Of a stretch of 64,000 bases of DNA, positions 9,789 to 20,525 are shown piece by piece. Source of the stretch: Psychrobacter sp. NG25. GTDB lineage: Bacteria > Pseudomonadota > Gammaproteobacteria > Pseudomonadales > Moraxellaceae. A model generated the notes under the pieces. It did no database searches. It was not told the DNA's origin and saw only the letters and a list, made by a program, of their open reading frames with translations. Made by a program: the position numbers and the translations under genes. Where the stretch lies: positions 33,923 through 97,922 of the forward strand of contig NZ_JADGMV010000010.1 of NCBI RefSeq assembly GCF_015234355.1, written 5' to 3'. The first letter of the stretch is position 1; every line of letters begins with the position of its first letter.

Positions 9789-9818
9789 GGCTTGGTAATC
9801 CTTAATAGAACAACGATA

Positions 9819-10559
9819 TTACGCGATACCGCCGTTAGCACCAATATTCTGCCCTGTGACCCAAGCGGCTTCTTCACTCACCAAAAATGCCACCACACGG
9901 GCGATATCGACTGGCTCACCGATAGGGTTAAACGGTGACATGCTAGCGAGTCTTTCTACCGTATCATCTGCTTTACCTTCATGAAACAGTTCAGTATCGG
10001 TAGGACCGGGTGACACTGCATTGACCGTAATTCCTCGCGTGCCAACTTCTTTAGAAAAGACTCTGGTCAGCTGCTCTACTGCGCCTTTGGTCGCACAATA
10101 TGTGCCATAGGCAGGCAGCATCATACGAGTGGTGGTGCTTGAAAGGTTAACAATACGGCCGCCATCATTGAGTTTGGTCGCCGCCTCACGTAGCGTATTA
10201 AACGTGCCTTTTACATTCACGGCAAACGTACGATCAAAATCCTCATCGGTAGTTTCTGCAATGGGTTTATTAATCATCATACCTGCGCTATTGACCAAAA
10301 TGTCTGGTTTGCCAAATTCACTGATAGTGGTGTCGAACAGCGTCGCGACTTGTTCAGTATTACTGACATCTGCTTGCACAGCGATAGCTTCACCGCCTGC
10401 CGATTTAATTTGGTTTACGATATCATTTGCTGCTGCGTCATCGTTTGCATAGTTAATAATTGTTTTGGCCCCTGCTGCCGCAAGTAATATAGCTATCTGT
10501 GCGCCGATACCTTTTGATGAACCGGTTACAATCGCGATTTTATTTTTTAGTGTTGTCAT
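9819..10559 (-). CDS. SDR-family NAD(P)-dependent oxidoreductase
   Basis: A 246-residue classical short-chain dehydrogenase. Visible are the cofactor loop TGSSKGIG (residues 12-19), the ADVS and NSAG motifs, the catalytic Ser in NLSSTTTR, and the YCATK catalytic Tyr-Lys. The NAVSPGPTDTELF segment follows. The C-terminus ends in GANGGIA where DGG is usual in many members. Substrate is unknown; homologues act on 3-oxoacyl groups, sugars or aldehydes. It is convergent with sodB and shares its terminator. The gene stands alone, with no pathway neighbour. Confidence 0.9.
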   Translation of the reverse strand: MTTLKNKIAIVTGSSKGIGAQIAILLAAAGAKTIINYANDDAAANDIVNQIKSAGGEAIAVQADVSNTEQVATLFDTTISEFGKPDILVNSAGMMINKPIAETTDEDFDRTFAVNVKGTFNTLREAATKLNDGGRIVNLSSTTTRMMLPAYGTYCATKGAVEQLTRVFSKEVGTRGITVNAVSPGPTDTELFHEGKADDTVERLASMSPFNPIGEPVDIARVVAFLVSEEAAWVTGQNIGANGGIA

Positions 10560-10763
10560 TATTATTCTCTCTATTATTGTAGATGAATATCAGCACACCT
10601 ATATGGTGCTTTGACTGATAATTTTTAACTAACGATATAAACATTAGCAGTGTGCAAAGGCAATAAGTAGAGAGGTTCTGTAGGCTTATATTTAGATAAA
10701 TGTATGAGCTGGGTTTCTGTAGGTTTGAGAGCGTGCTTTTGAGCTGATAAGGGTTTGGATAAG

Positions 10764-10793
10764 AAAAAAGGACACAGTGAGGTATCCTTTTTT
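10764..10793. terminator. terminator downstream of the unrecognised gene, similar to the sodB terminator
   Basis: Stem AAAAAAGGACAC/GTATCCTTTTTT with one G-U pair and loop AGTGAG. It and its GATAA flank closely resemble the sodB hairpin about 1 kb away. Confidence 0.85.
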
Positions 10794-10803
10794 GATTAAG
10801 TGT

Positions 10804-11769
10804 TTATACGGTGATAGCTTCAACATCTAAAGATAAGCGAGTATTGTTTTTGATATCATCGATAAATAATTCCCAAGTTCCTTTCTCTACTCTGACTGAG
10901 CAATAATGAGATGCTGCACGTATGAATCCAGCTGAAACGATATTCAAATCGTTAATAAAATTTTCAATAGTATTCTGGTTATTATCGCCATAGGATAAAA
11001 AGATAGAATCTCTATAGTTAGCTTTTCCTCGATACCTAAAAGCTTGTATCAAGAAATTCACCTGCCCTTTATCCAATGTTCTATCTCTGAGTTCTTGAGT
11101 AACTTTCTTACGAAAGTTTTCAACATTTAGAGCCTTAAATTCTTTTGAACTTTTAATTTTTTCTTCAGCTTCCCATTTTTTATAACCATGAGTTCCTTTC
11201 AAGTAAGATACAATCGCGCCGTGAGCCATTTCAGTGTCATTAGCGTAGTCATTTAAATTATAATTATTATCTCCACGATAAACTGCGATTTCTTCTTCAG
11301 CTTTACTTGTGACTAAACTACTTAAGTAAAGACTGAAAGGGTAAGGTATTAGTTTTTTTTCTACTATATCAGCTTGCCATACTTTAGAAGTCAGAGCATG
11401 TGTTTCTTGAGTTGAGCCTGAAGAAGCTGCGACCATTGCACTAGCAGCAAAATATATAGAGTAGTACCAAGAAACGATTGCAGAACGACAGATATCATAT
11501 TTATCTAAGGCATCATTATTCATTGCTTTCAATGAAGCCAAATTATGGTATGCCATATGCATATTTTCAAAAACCAAAGTATCGGCTTCTCTATTAACAG
11601 ACCGTCTTTGAACTTTTTGATATATAGATTTAAGTTCATCTGAATCACAAGCACCATTATTAATAATTGTAGAGAGTGCTCTCATCCAATTTACTGTTCC
11701 TTGAAATGCAAACCTTGGTTCAGCTTGATTTCCAGCATCGAATAATCTATCTAGTAACCAATTTGACAT
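10804..11769 (-). CDS. hypothetical protein, AT-rich orphan gene
   Basis: I do not recognise this 321-residue protein. AAGGA lies before the ATG and a good terminator follows, so it looks like a real expressed gene. The sequence is largely helical and polar, with no signal peptide or membrane segment. Residues 101-116 (WYYSIYFAASAMVAAS) recall the helical YY-x-x-YF-A pattern of HEPN-type proteins. No clear R-x4-6-H RNase motif is present; only RAASH occurs near the end. Base composition is more AT-rich than neighbouring housekeeping genes, and it adjoins a gene remnant, suggesting an acquired accessory gene. A defence or toxin role is possible but unproven. Confidence 0.65.
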   Translation of the reverse strand: MSNWLLDRLFDAGNQAEPRFAFQGTVNWMRALSTIINNGACDSDELKSIYQKVQRRSVNREADTLVFENMHMAYHNLASLKAMNNDALDKYDICRSAIVSWYYSIYFAASAMVAASSGSTQETHALTSKVWQADIVEKKLIPYPFSLYLSSLVTSKAEEEIAVYRGDNNYNLNDYANDTEMAHGAIVSYLKGTHGYKKWEAEEKIKSSKEFKALNVENFRKKVTQELRDRTLDKGQVNFLIQAFRYRGKANYRDSIFLSYGDNNQNTIENFINDLNIVSAGFIRAASHYCSVRVEKGTWELFIDDIKNNTRLSLDVEAITV

Positions 11770-11803
11770 GTGTAATCCTTTTTTAATTTGTCAAAAATAC
11801 AAA

Positions 11804-11943
11804 ATCTCAAACTCACTCAGCGCTTCTCTTAACATCGCAATCTTATAATAAGCATATGCTTTAATGATGTTTTAGAAAAAATTATGTAAAGTCTCAAAGC
11901 TATAGCTCTGATTGACAATCGTTTGCATCTTACACGCTATAGA
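11804..11943 (-). pseudogene. degraded 3' fragment of a DUF72 gene
   Basis: On the minus strand this stretch decodes to remnants such as NQSYSFETLHNFF*NIIKAY and YYKIAMLREALS. These align with the C-terminus of the intact DUF72 protein encoded at 13230-14048 (NQRQHFDTLYIFFQNTVNAH, YYNIAMLREALS). A stop codon replaces a glutamine and a small deletion breaks the frame upstream. Nucleotide similarity extends over about 135 bases. It is a relic of a duplicated or replaced DUF72 gene. Confidence 0.85.
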
Positions 11944-11964
11944 CATTTTTAATCTTAGTCAGCA

Positions 11965-13134
11965 CTAATCCTCATCAACCAAAATCCAACCGCTATCTAT
12001 ATTCACAACCGACTCATCGAATACTCTCACAAATCCTTGTTTCACCAATTCAATACGCGATACTTCAGGTTCACCGTCAACTTTGACAATAGGCGCGTCT
12101 ATAGGCGTAATAGATTGCCATGGCGACTCTTGTCCTGTTTTATTTGCCAATACAAAACTAAAGAATGCCGTGTCGCCTGCCATCATACGTAGGTCATCAA
12201 CGACCAATTGGGCGTCTTGTTTGTTAGGCTCGACAGCGTCATCAAGCATCGTTTGCGTTCGGTAGCCTGTCCAATCACCAGAGAACCAATCCAGCCTGTG
12301 TGCATAGGGCTGACTCGCTATTGGTAAGTTTGTGCGTAGCGTCTGCGAGTTGTCATACTGCGTCAGATAGCGATACTCAGGTAGGCGACTGTCTAAAACG
12401 CTACCGCGTATTTCAATCAATCTATTTTGATCGTCTTCAGCGACCGTACGCCACATTAGGATAGTAGGCAGCACAGGCATGGTTTTGATACGGGCTATAT
12501 TGTCTATTTTAGCAGCTGCTAATGTTTGCTCAGCTTTGTCTTGCGCGTAATATTTTAGCCCTAATGACAGCATCAAATATCCACTACTGATAACCAGCAT
12601 CCAAATGGCAAGCCGTTGGCAATGGGTTAATAAGCCTTTTTTAAAGATACCAAGTTTGCTGCCTTTTATCAGCCCTATAATCATGGCGATGAGCAATGGC
12701 AACGTATATAGCGGATCGATGATGAACATCGAGGCAATACTAAAAGGCGTCAGCGCTAATGACTCTTGTAGCGGCCACAGTAATTGCGTGCCATAGACCG
12801 TAAAGCTGTCTAAAATTGGATGGGTCGTGAGCGCCAGCGTCATGGCTGTTGCCAAGCGCACAGTAGAGTAAGGCAGTGGCATGTTGCGCCATGCATGATA
12901 GCGGCTAATCAGCCACGCGCCTACGATGCCGACTGCCGTCAGGACAATTAATGAATGACTAAAACCACGGTGATAGGTCATATTGCTGATGGGGTCAGGA
13001 TAGTGTATTAAGACATCCAAATCGGGCAAAGTACCCAGCATGGCTCCGTATAGATAGGCTTTGCGTCCTTGGTATTTACCCAGTACCGCACCTTGTACAC
13101 TAGCGCCTAAAACAATCTGACTGAGTGAATCCAT
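11965..13134 (-). CDS. YdjM-like inner-membrane metal-dependent hydrolase
   Basis: A 389-residue membrane protein whose N-terminus (MDSLSQIVLGASVQGAVLG), LGTLPDLDVL and YHRGFSHS match the YdjM / PF04307 family. This family is annotated as membrane-bound, metal-dependent hydrolases. The conserved Asp and His residues (DLD, HRGFSHS, THPILDSFT) would be the metal ligands. Four or five hydrophobic segments occupy the first half, and the C-terminal third is a soluble domain. E. coli ydjM is LexA-regulated, but no LexA box was spotted here. The gene lies between the intact DUF72 gene and the DUF72 remnant. Confidence 0.87.
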   Translation of the reverse strand: MDSLSQIVLGASVQGAVLGKYQGRKAYLYGAMLGTLPDLDVLIHYPDPISNMTYHRGFSHSLIVLTAVGIVGAWLISRYHAWRNMPLPYSTVRLATAMTLALTTHPILDSFTVYGTQLLWPLQESLALTPFSIASMFIIDPLYTLPLLIAMIIGLIKGSKLGIFKKGLLTHCQRLAIWMLVISSGYLMLSLGLKYYAQDKAEQTLAAAKIDNIARIKTMPVLPTILMWRTVAEDDQNRLIEIRGSVLDSRLPEYRYLTQYDNSQTLRTNLPIASQPYAHRLDWFSGDWTGYRTQTMLDDAVEPNKQDAQLVVDDLRMMAGDTAFFSFVLANKTGQESPWQSITPIDAPIVKVDGEPEVSRIELVKQGFVRVFDESVVNIDSGWILVDED

Positions 13135-13229
13135 GGTTGTCTACTTATATGGTTTTTTATTTGATTGCTTATTTGCTTTCTTATGTGAGTGTGAGTAATG
13201 ACTGACTGTCACACAAGGCAGTTTCTGGT

Positions 13230-14048
13230 TTAAATAACCTCAAAATGGTGAGCGGATAATGCCTCACGCAGCATCGCAATATTATAATAAGCATGTGCAT
13301 TGACGGTGTTTTGAAAGAAGATATAGAGCGTATCAAAGTGCTGACGCTGATTGGCAATCGCTTGAGCCCAGTCCTGCATTTCAGCTTCGCTATAGCGATA
13401 ATCATGACGATCAGCCGCGCTCATCGCCTCCCACCAGTTTAGATTATTGCCATGCATACGCAGATAGCCAGTGCGTTCGGTAAATATCAGTCGTGACGGT
13501 GGCAGGCCATTCACCTTCGGGTAATCAACGCTACACCAAATGAGACCTTGCTGCCGAAAGCTATCGACCACTTGCGGCGTGTGCCAAGCGTTATGACGAA
13601 ACTCAATGGTGAGTGGGTAGTCTTGAAACCAACTGACAAGCTCTGCCAGATAGAGGCGATGCTCACGAGTACGGTCAAAGCCATGCGGAAACTGTAATAG
13701 TAAAGGCGCTAAAGCATTTGCTTCGATAAGTGGAGATAAGGCATTTAGAAATGCTTGTGCGTGTTCGGCAGTGCCTTTGCGTGCATGAGTAAAGTCTTGA
13801 TGCAGTTTGACGGCGAACCTTAGCTGACTGTCGGCTTGTACATAAGCTTTATCAACCATACCTGCAAAGGCTTTTTGCCCAATGGGTGCATAAAAGGTGC
13901 TGTTTATCTCTACTGCACCGTATTGCTTTGCGTATTCACGTAAAAAGTCGGTCTTTTTGGTGCCTGTAGGATACAGCGTGCCGAGCAAATCAGTATCGCT
14001 ATAGCCGCCAGTGCCAAGATAAATACGTGGGGTAGGGTTACTGTCCAT
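13230..14048 (-). CDS. DUF72 domain protein (YecE family)
   Basis: A 272-residue member of the DUF72/YecE family, a TIM-barrel-like fold of unknown biochemical role. Recognisable features are the N-terminal IYLGTGGYSD and EINSTFYAP. RFAVKLHQDFTH, LLQFPHGF and TIEFRHNAWH follow, then YLRMHGNN and the terminal YIFFQNTVNAHAYYNI. ATG 14048 is preferred over an in-frame GTG three codons upstream. A decayed copy of the 3' end lies at 11804-11943. The gene is followed by the YdjM-like gene on the same strand. Confidence 0.88.
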   Translation of the reverse strand: MDSNPTPRIYLGTGGYSDTDLLGTLYPTGTKKTDFLREYAKQYGAVEINSTFYAPIGQKAFAGMVDKAYVQADSQLRFAVKLHQDFTHARKGTAEHAQAFLNALSPLIEANALAPLLLQFPHGFDRTREHRLYLAELVSWFQDYPLTIEFRHNAWHTPQVVDSFRQQGLIWCSVDYPKVNGLPPSRLIFTERTGYLRMHGNNLNWWEAMSAADRHDYRYSEAEMQDWAQAIANQRQHFDTLYIFFQNTVNAHAYYNIAMLREALSAHHFEVI

Positions 14049-14119
14049 GTTGACCACTCACTGCCGTTTTGGGTAATAAAGTTTGCTACGATATCTTTTG
14101 TCTTCGGTTATTTGCCAAG

Positions 14120-15217
14120 CTACTTTTTACGCGACCAGAGCCACTCAATTAGTGCCAATAGCGCGTCGTTGTCTGTGTCAATGTTGTCGGTGCTACTGTT
14201 CAAATCACCATTAGTCATTTCGCGAATGATGGCTGCACGCCCATCATTAAACAGGGATTGTGCATAGTCGGTCGCCTGATCCACACCCATTAGTTTTACA
14301 TAGGTAGACTTGTCCAGTTTTTCGTCGCTACCAGCAGGCTTGCCGAGCGTATCCGTACTAGTGGTGACATCTAAAATATCGTCCTGAACTTGAAAAGCCA
14401 GACCAATGTGTTGGGCACATTCTTGTAATGCCATGCGTTGAGGAGCGGTTGCTCCAGCACAGATGCCGCCCATGAGCATGGCCGCTTCGATCAATGCGCC
14501 TGTTTTGTCACGGTGAATGGCTTCTAAATCGGTTTGTGAAATGCTATCACTGGCTTCGGCATTGAGATCCAGCATTTGACCAGAGACCATACGTCTGGCA
14601 CGCGGTGCAAATATAGCGAGCAGCTGGCTGGCGATAGCTGTATCGAATGGCGCAAAGGTAGGCAGCTCTGCGGTCAATACTTCAAAGGCGAGCGTCTGTA
14701 ACACATCTCCTGCTAGCAGTGCCGTCGCTTCATCAAAGACGATATGAGCCGTCGGCTGACCACGGCGCAGGTCATCATCGTCCATACACGGCAAGTCATC
14801 ATGCACCAACGAATAAGTATGCAGTAGCTCTACTGCCAACGCTGCACGGCGCGCCATATCATAATCTGAGTCACTTTCTAATAGTGATGCTAAATCATCG
14901 CTGACTGCAGTGTCTTTATCAAACTTATTGTCAATATTCTTATCACTATGATCATTCACGTTAGCGAAAGCGCTGGCGACCAGCAGTGGACGTACCAATT
15001 TACCTTGGCCAGTCATCACATAACGGCAGGCATCCAACAATGGGCTTGGTAGCTCGGCATAAGCAAACAGTACATCGATATCTTTGGCCAATTGGGCACG
15101 CACAGCACTATGGAATTTCTGGGTGCTGTTATCGGTATTGCTATCGGTGCTGTTGTCAGAGAAATTAAAAGACTTAAAGCTAGTAGGCATAACGCTTGGC
15201 GTAGAAGAAACAGTCAT
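14120..15217 (-). CDS. ispA: (2E,6E)-farnesyl diphosphate synthase (polyprenyl synthetase)
   Basis: It condenses IPP with DMAPP and GPP to farnesyl diphosphate, the precursor for ubiquinone side chains and undecaprenyl phosphate. The first aspartate-rich motif is DDLPCMDDDDLRRG (near residue 140) and the second is FQVQDDILD. The PAGSDEKLDKSTYVKLMG segment is typical of IspA. At 365 residues it is about 65 longer than usual. A Ser/Asn/Asp-rich N-terminal extension (1-33) and a polar insertion near 86-120, before the catalytic helix, account for this. xseB and dxs, frequent partners of ispA, are not adjacent. Confidence 0.92.
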   Translation of the reverse strand: MTVSSTPSVMPTSFKSFNFSDNSTDSNTDNSTQKFHSAVRAQLAKDIDVLFAYAELPSPLLDACRYVMTGQGKLVRPLLVASAFANVNDHSDKNIDNKFDKDTAVSDDLASLLESDSDYDMARRAALAVELLHTYSLVHDDLPCMDDDDLRRGQPTAHIVFDEATALLAGDVLQTLAFEVLTAELPTFAPFDTAIASQLLAIFAPRARRMVSGQMLDLNAEASDSISQTDLEAIHRDKTGALIEAAMLMGGICAGATAPQRMALQECAQHIGLAFQVQDDILDVTTSTDTLGKPAGSDEKLDKSTYVKLMGVDQATDYAQSLFNDGRAAIIREMTNGDLNSSTDNIDTDNDALLALIEWLWSRKK

Positions 15218-16028
15218 AATCCAACCATTTATCAGAGGAGTAATAAAATTATCGTTAGTGTAGCATGAACGATTATAGTGCTTATGTTGTGGGTCTGATT
15301 AATGCCCATTTTTTTACGTTTTAATATTGAAAGTTTGGAAATAATGCAACAAGTCCTCGTTACGTATAGGCGATTTAACTTCGAAGGTGAATGTGTTGTT
15401 ATAAGAGTGAAAGATGGTCAGGAGTGAGCGACAAGTACCAATAAGTTCACTCACAGTATAAATTTCAGTGTACATTTACTCACTTAAATCACGTTTGTCA
15501 CTAGGTAAAGGGTTACTATCGACTTAAGAGTGACTTGCGAGTATGGTATTAGCTTGTGACAGTGAGGGTCATAATCCCCTACACTAATTGGCGTAGAGAT
15601 AGTCTGATGATGAAAACATGGTTTTTATGTCGGTATCTAAACTAAGTGGATAACTCATATAAAACCAAATATCAGTCAGTATTTATAACACCAACACTTG
15701 CAACAGCAGTACCTTGAAAGAAATTATATAAATGAAGCGCCGTATTTATTTGTGTTAAAGAAACAATAATGAGCACATAGCCATAAATACATAATGATAA
15801 GCGCTAGATAATAAAGACATCTTCACTGGTTAATCTGCCATGCTTTTTGTCATGATGACGTTATTTTTATTTGTCATGATGAGAGTACAGAACAATCAGT
15901 GCTATTACTTACTTTACTAACAATAACCGGCTATTTTTTACAGTCTAAAAAGTAGCTTTATAAGTTATAAACTTTATAAGTCATAAATTTTATTACATCG
16001 TTTTTATTACAATAGAAAGGAGTTCCAC
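15218..16028. other. 811-bp divergent intergenic region upstream of fadBA
   Basis: No coding frame is supported. Apart from the paired palindromic repeats at 15846-15882 and many short AT-rich stretches, no known element is recognised. The size would allow a long leader, an sRNA or a decayed gene. Confidence 0.5.
15846..15882. promoter_or_regulatory. paired operator-like repeats upstream of fadB
   Basis: The 13-mer TTTGTCATGATGA occurs at 15846-15858 and 15870-15882, 24 bases apart. In the first copy GTCATGATGAC (15849-15859) is a perfect 5-1-5 palindrome; the second copy differs by one base (G for the last C). This arrangement looks like two binding sites for a dimeric regulator. Confidence 0.45.
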
Positions 16029-18188
16029 ATGGTATACCAAGGAAATCGCATCACGGTGACAATGCTAGAGGATGGCATCGCCAATATGCAGTACAACGCC
16101 GAAAATGAGAGCGTGAACAAATTTGATGCTGAGACCAATAAGCAGTTTGGTGAAGCGGTTAGCGCGCTAGAAAAAGCGGACGACGTAAAAGGTCTTATCG
16201 TTACTTCAGCCAAAGGCGTGTTTATCGCTGGTGCTGACATCACAGAATTCGTTGGTTCTTTTAAGAAGTCAGAAAGTGAGATCAAAGACTGGGTCGTTCA
16301 TGTCAATGACGCTTTCAATCGTTTTGAAGATTTACCGTTTCCAAAAGTAGCTGCTATTAATGGTGCTGCCATGGGCGGTGGTTGTGAAATGACCTTGGTG
16401 TGTGAATACCGTGTCATGAGCGACAAAGCGATTATCGGTCTACCAGAAACTCAATTGGGTATCTTCCCAGGTTTTGGTGGTACGGTTCGTAGTACGCGTA
16501 TTATCGGTATCGATAATGCACTTGAGCTTATCGCGACTGGCGCTCCTAAAAAAGCATTGGCAGCATTAAAGCTAGGCTTGGTTGATGCGACGGTCCCTGC
16601 CGACGACTTGCAAGATGCAGCGATTGACTTGGTCAAAAAATGTATCTCAGGTGAGCTTGATTGGAAAGCAAAACGTGAAGAAAAACTGGTTCCTGTTAAG
16701 CTAAATCAGCTTGAGCAAGCCATGGCATTCAACAGTGCCAAAGGTATGATCTTTGCTAAAGCAAATCCTAAGCAGTACCCAGCACCAGCGCTAGCGATCG
16801 CAGCGATTGAGAAGCACGTGAATTTACCACGTGACAAAGCAATCGAAGTAGAAGCAGCTGGTTTTGCAAAAGCGGCTAAAACCCCACAAGCAGAGAGCTT
16901 GGTTGGTCTGTTCTTAAACGATCAATTGGTTAAGAAGTTAGCGAAGCAACACAGCAAAAAAGCACATGAAATCAATGAAGCCGCTGTACTAGGCGCTGGT
17001 ATCATGGGTGGCGGTATTGCCTATCAAGCAGCTAGCAAAGGCTTGCCAATCATCATGAAAGACATCAAGTCTGAGCAATTAGACCTTGGTATGGGTGAAG
17101 CCAGCAAGCTACTAGGCAAAATGGTCGATCGCGGCAAAATGACCCCAGCAAAAATGGGCGAAACCTTAAGCCGTATCCGTCCAACGCTCAACTATGGTGA
17201 TTTTGCTGAAACTGACATCGTTATCGAAGCAGTTGTAGAAAATCCAAACGTGAAGCGTGCGGTACTAAAAGAAGTAGAAGGCTTGGTGAAAGACGATTGT
17301 ATCCTAGCGTCAAACACCTCAACCATCTCTATTACTTTCTTGGCTGAAGCCCTTGAGCGTCCAGAAAACTTCGTCGGTATGCATTTCTTTAACCCAGTAC
17401 ATCGTATGCCATTGGTTGAAGTTATCCGCGGCGCAAAATCATCTGAAGAAGCGGTTGCGACCACCGTTGCATTAGCATCTAAAATGGGTAAAGTGCCAGT
17501 TGTGGTTAACGATTGCCCAGGCTTCCTCGTAAACCGTGTTCTGTTCCCATACTTTGGTGCATTTGACTTGCTACTTAAGCAAGGTGCTGACTTTGCTCAT
17601 GTCGATAAAGTCATGGAAAAATTCGGCTGGCCAATGGGTCCTGCGTATCTAATCGACGTCGTCGGTCTAGATACTGGTGTTCATGGTGCAGAAGTCATGG
17701 CAGAGGGTTTCCCTGATCGCATGAAGCCTGATTATAAAGGTGCTATTGAGCTTTTATATGAAAACAAACGCCTAGGTCAGAAGAACGGTGTTGGTTTTTA
17801 TAAGTATGAGATGGACAAACGCGGCAAGCCAAAGAAAGTCGCTGACGAAGCCACTTATGAGCTGCTAAAAACCACGACTGATAGCGAAAAGCAAGAATTT
17901 GACGATCAAGCCATCATTGACCGCACCATGATTGCATTCTGCAACGAAACCGTTCGCTGCCTAGAAGACAACATCGTGAGCACGCCTGCTGAAGCTGATA
18001 TGGCAATGATAATGGGCGTAGGTTTCCCGCCATTCCGCGGTGGCCCTTGCCGTTATGTTGACCAAATGGGTCTAGAGAACTACTTGGTATTGTGTGAAAA
18101 ATACGCATATCTAGGCAAAGCTTATGAAGCCCCGCAAAAGATTCGCGATATGGCAGCAGCGGGCGAGACCTTTTACGCAACAGCGTAA
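16029..18188 (+). CDS. fadB: fatty acid oxidation complex subunit alpha (FadB)
   Basis: FadB is the multifunctional alpha subunit of the beta-oxidation complex. It has enoyl-CoA hydratase/isomerase activity in the N-terminal half and L-3-hydroxyacyl-CoA dehydrogenase activity in the C-terminal half. The crotonase-fold oxyanion motif [12 protein letters not shown] lies near residue 60, with [10 protein letters not shown] and [13 protein letters not shown] following. The NAD-binding [12 protein letters not shown] begins near 320, and [15 protein letters not shown] and [10 protein letters not shown] mark the dehydrogenase. At 719 residues it is full length. AAAGGAGT precedes ATG 16029. It is followed 149 bases later by fadA, forming the standard fadBA pair. 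Confidence 0.97.
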   Translation: MVYQGNRITVTMLEDGIANMQYNAENESVNKFDAETNKQFGEAVSALEKADDVKGLIVTSAKGVFIAGADITEFVGSFKKSESEIKDWVVHVNDAFNRFEDLPFPKVAAINGAAMGGGCEMTLVCEYRVMSDKAIIGLPETQLGIFPGFGGTVRSTRIIGIDNALELIATGAPKKALAALKLGLVDATVPADDLQDAAIDLVKKCISGELDWKAKREEKLVPVKLNQLEQAMAFNSAKGMIFAKANPKQYPAPALAIAAIEKHVNLPRDKAIEVEAAGFAKAAKTPQAESLVGLFLNDQLVKKLAKQHSKKAHEINEAAVLGAGIMGGGIAYQAASKGLPIIMKDIKSEQLDLGMGEASKLLGKMVDRGKMTPAKMGETLSRIRPTLNYGDFAETDIVIEAVVENPNVKRAVLKEVEGLVKDDCILASNTSTISITFLAEALERPENFVGMHFFNPVHRMPLVEVIRGAKSSEEAVATTVALASKMGKVPVVVNDCPGFLVNRVLFPYFGAFDLLLKQGADFAHVDKVMEKFGWPMGPAYLIDVVGLDTGVHGAEVMAEGFPDRMKPDYKGAIELLYENKRLGQKNGVGFYKYEMDKRGKPKKVADEATYELLKTTTDSEKQEFDDQAIIDRTMIAFCNETVRCLEDNIVSTPAEADMAMIMGVGFPPFRGGPCRYVDQMGLENYLVLCEKYAYLGKAYEAPQKIRDMAAAGETFYATA

Positions 18189-18277
18189 TAGGCAGTCACT
18201 ACTAGGATGAAGTGCAGTACACATGCTCGATAAGATGATTGGTAATTAATTTATTATCAGTAACCTTAACCTTCTAA

Positions 18278-19510
<1,233 letters not shown>

Positions 19511-19573
19511 TATTGTCTAACTCATGTGAACAAGATTATTTGAATACTCAATAAGCAGTTATTTGCTAATAAA

Positions 19574-19609
19574 TAAAACCTCTAGTCATAATGGCTGGAG
19601 GTTTTTTTA
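19574..19609 (+). terminator. terminator of fadBA
   Basis: Stem AAAACCTC-AG/CT-GAGGTTTT around TCATAATGG, ending in a run of seven T. Confidence 0.88.
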
Positions 19610-19789
19610 TGGGCAACCTAATACTTAGCCAATTAATGATTTTCGAGGTTAAAAATAGCACATGTATCATGATTAAAAATTATCTCCATTGACGCATCTA
19701 GAAAACTGTGACTAAATAAGAGTTGGTTCAACAATGATAAAACTAAAACGGATTTGAATTATAAACGTCAGTTGTACAAGGAGTGTGCT

Positions 19790-20365
19790 ATGTCTACTAT
19801 GATTACCGATCGTACCTATAGAATCGCTCGCGAAAATACGCAAGCCATGATTATTGATGTGCAAGAGCGTCTTACCCCGCATATTTATGACCACGAAAAT
19901 ATCGTCAAAAAAACAGTGACGCTCATTAAAGGGCTGCAAGCGCTGAATGTTCCCATCATGCTCAATGAGCAGTATAAAAAAGGTCTAGGCGATACATTGC
20001 CGGAGATACGCGAAATATTAGAAGGCACTAATGCCAAAAGCTTTGAGAAAGTCACGTTTAGTGCCTGCGACAACAATGACTCATGGCACTATCTAGCACA
20101 GCAGAATCGAAGCATTGTTTTATTGTTTGGGGTAGAGGCGCATGTCTGTGTGCTACAAACCGCACTGGATTTACTCGATAACGGTATGCAACCGGTCATC
20201 ATTGGAGATGCGGTTGGCTCACGCTTTCCTTATGATAAGAAGCAAGCCATTCGCCGTATCCGTCGGGCAGGTGGTGTGATTACCACGGTCGAAACCATTC
20301 TGTTTGAACTGTGCCGTAGCAGCGAAGACCCTGCCTTTAAAACGATTAGCAATTTGATTAAATAG
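19790..20365 (+). CDS. isochorismatase-family cysteine hydrolase
   Basis: A 191-residue hydrolase of the isochorismatase-like superfamily, with a Rossmann-like fold. The catalytic triad is recognisable: Asp in MIIDVQERL (near residue 26), a mid-protein Lys near 90 (SFEKVTFSAC), and Cys in GVEAHVCVLQT. This form is close to YcaC-like hydrolases of unknown substrate and lacks the aryl-carrier domain of siderophore isochorismatases. ATG 19790 is chosen because AAGGAG lies just upstream; an earlier TTG is poorer. It is monocistronic, with a hairpin terminator after it. Confidence 0.86.
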   Translation: MSTMITDRTYRIARENTQAMIIDVQERLTPHIYDHENIVKKTVTLIKGLQALNVPIMLNEQYKKGLGDTLPEIREILEGTNAKSFEKVTFSACDNNDSWHYLAQQNRSIVLLFGVEAHVCVLQTALDLLDNGMQPVIIGDAVGSRFPYDKKQAIRRIRRAGGVITTVETILFELCRSSEDPAFKTISNLIK

Positions 20366-20433
20366 CTTTTGGCATGACGTATAGTTAAGCCGTTGGCATC
20401 ATTCATATACTGATATGTTTGAATAGTTTTTAT

Positions 20434-20467
20434 AAAAATAGCGCTTGATAGAATTAGCGCTATTTTT
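20434..20467. terminator. terminator after the isochorismatase-like gene
   Basis: Perfect 11-base stem AAAAATAGCGC/GCGCTATTTTT with a 12-base loop. Confidence 0.9.
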
Positions 20468-20525
20468 ATTTCTAATATAAGTAAGATAAAGCGAAATCAA
20501 TCCATAAAAAAAATTAGAGAACAGT

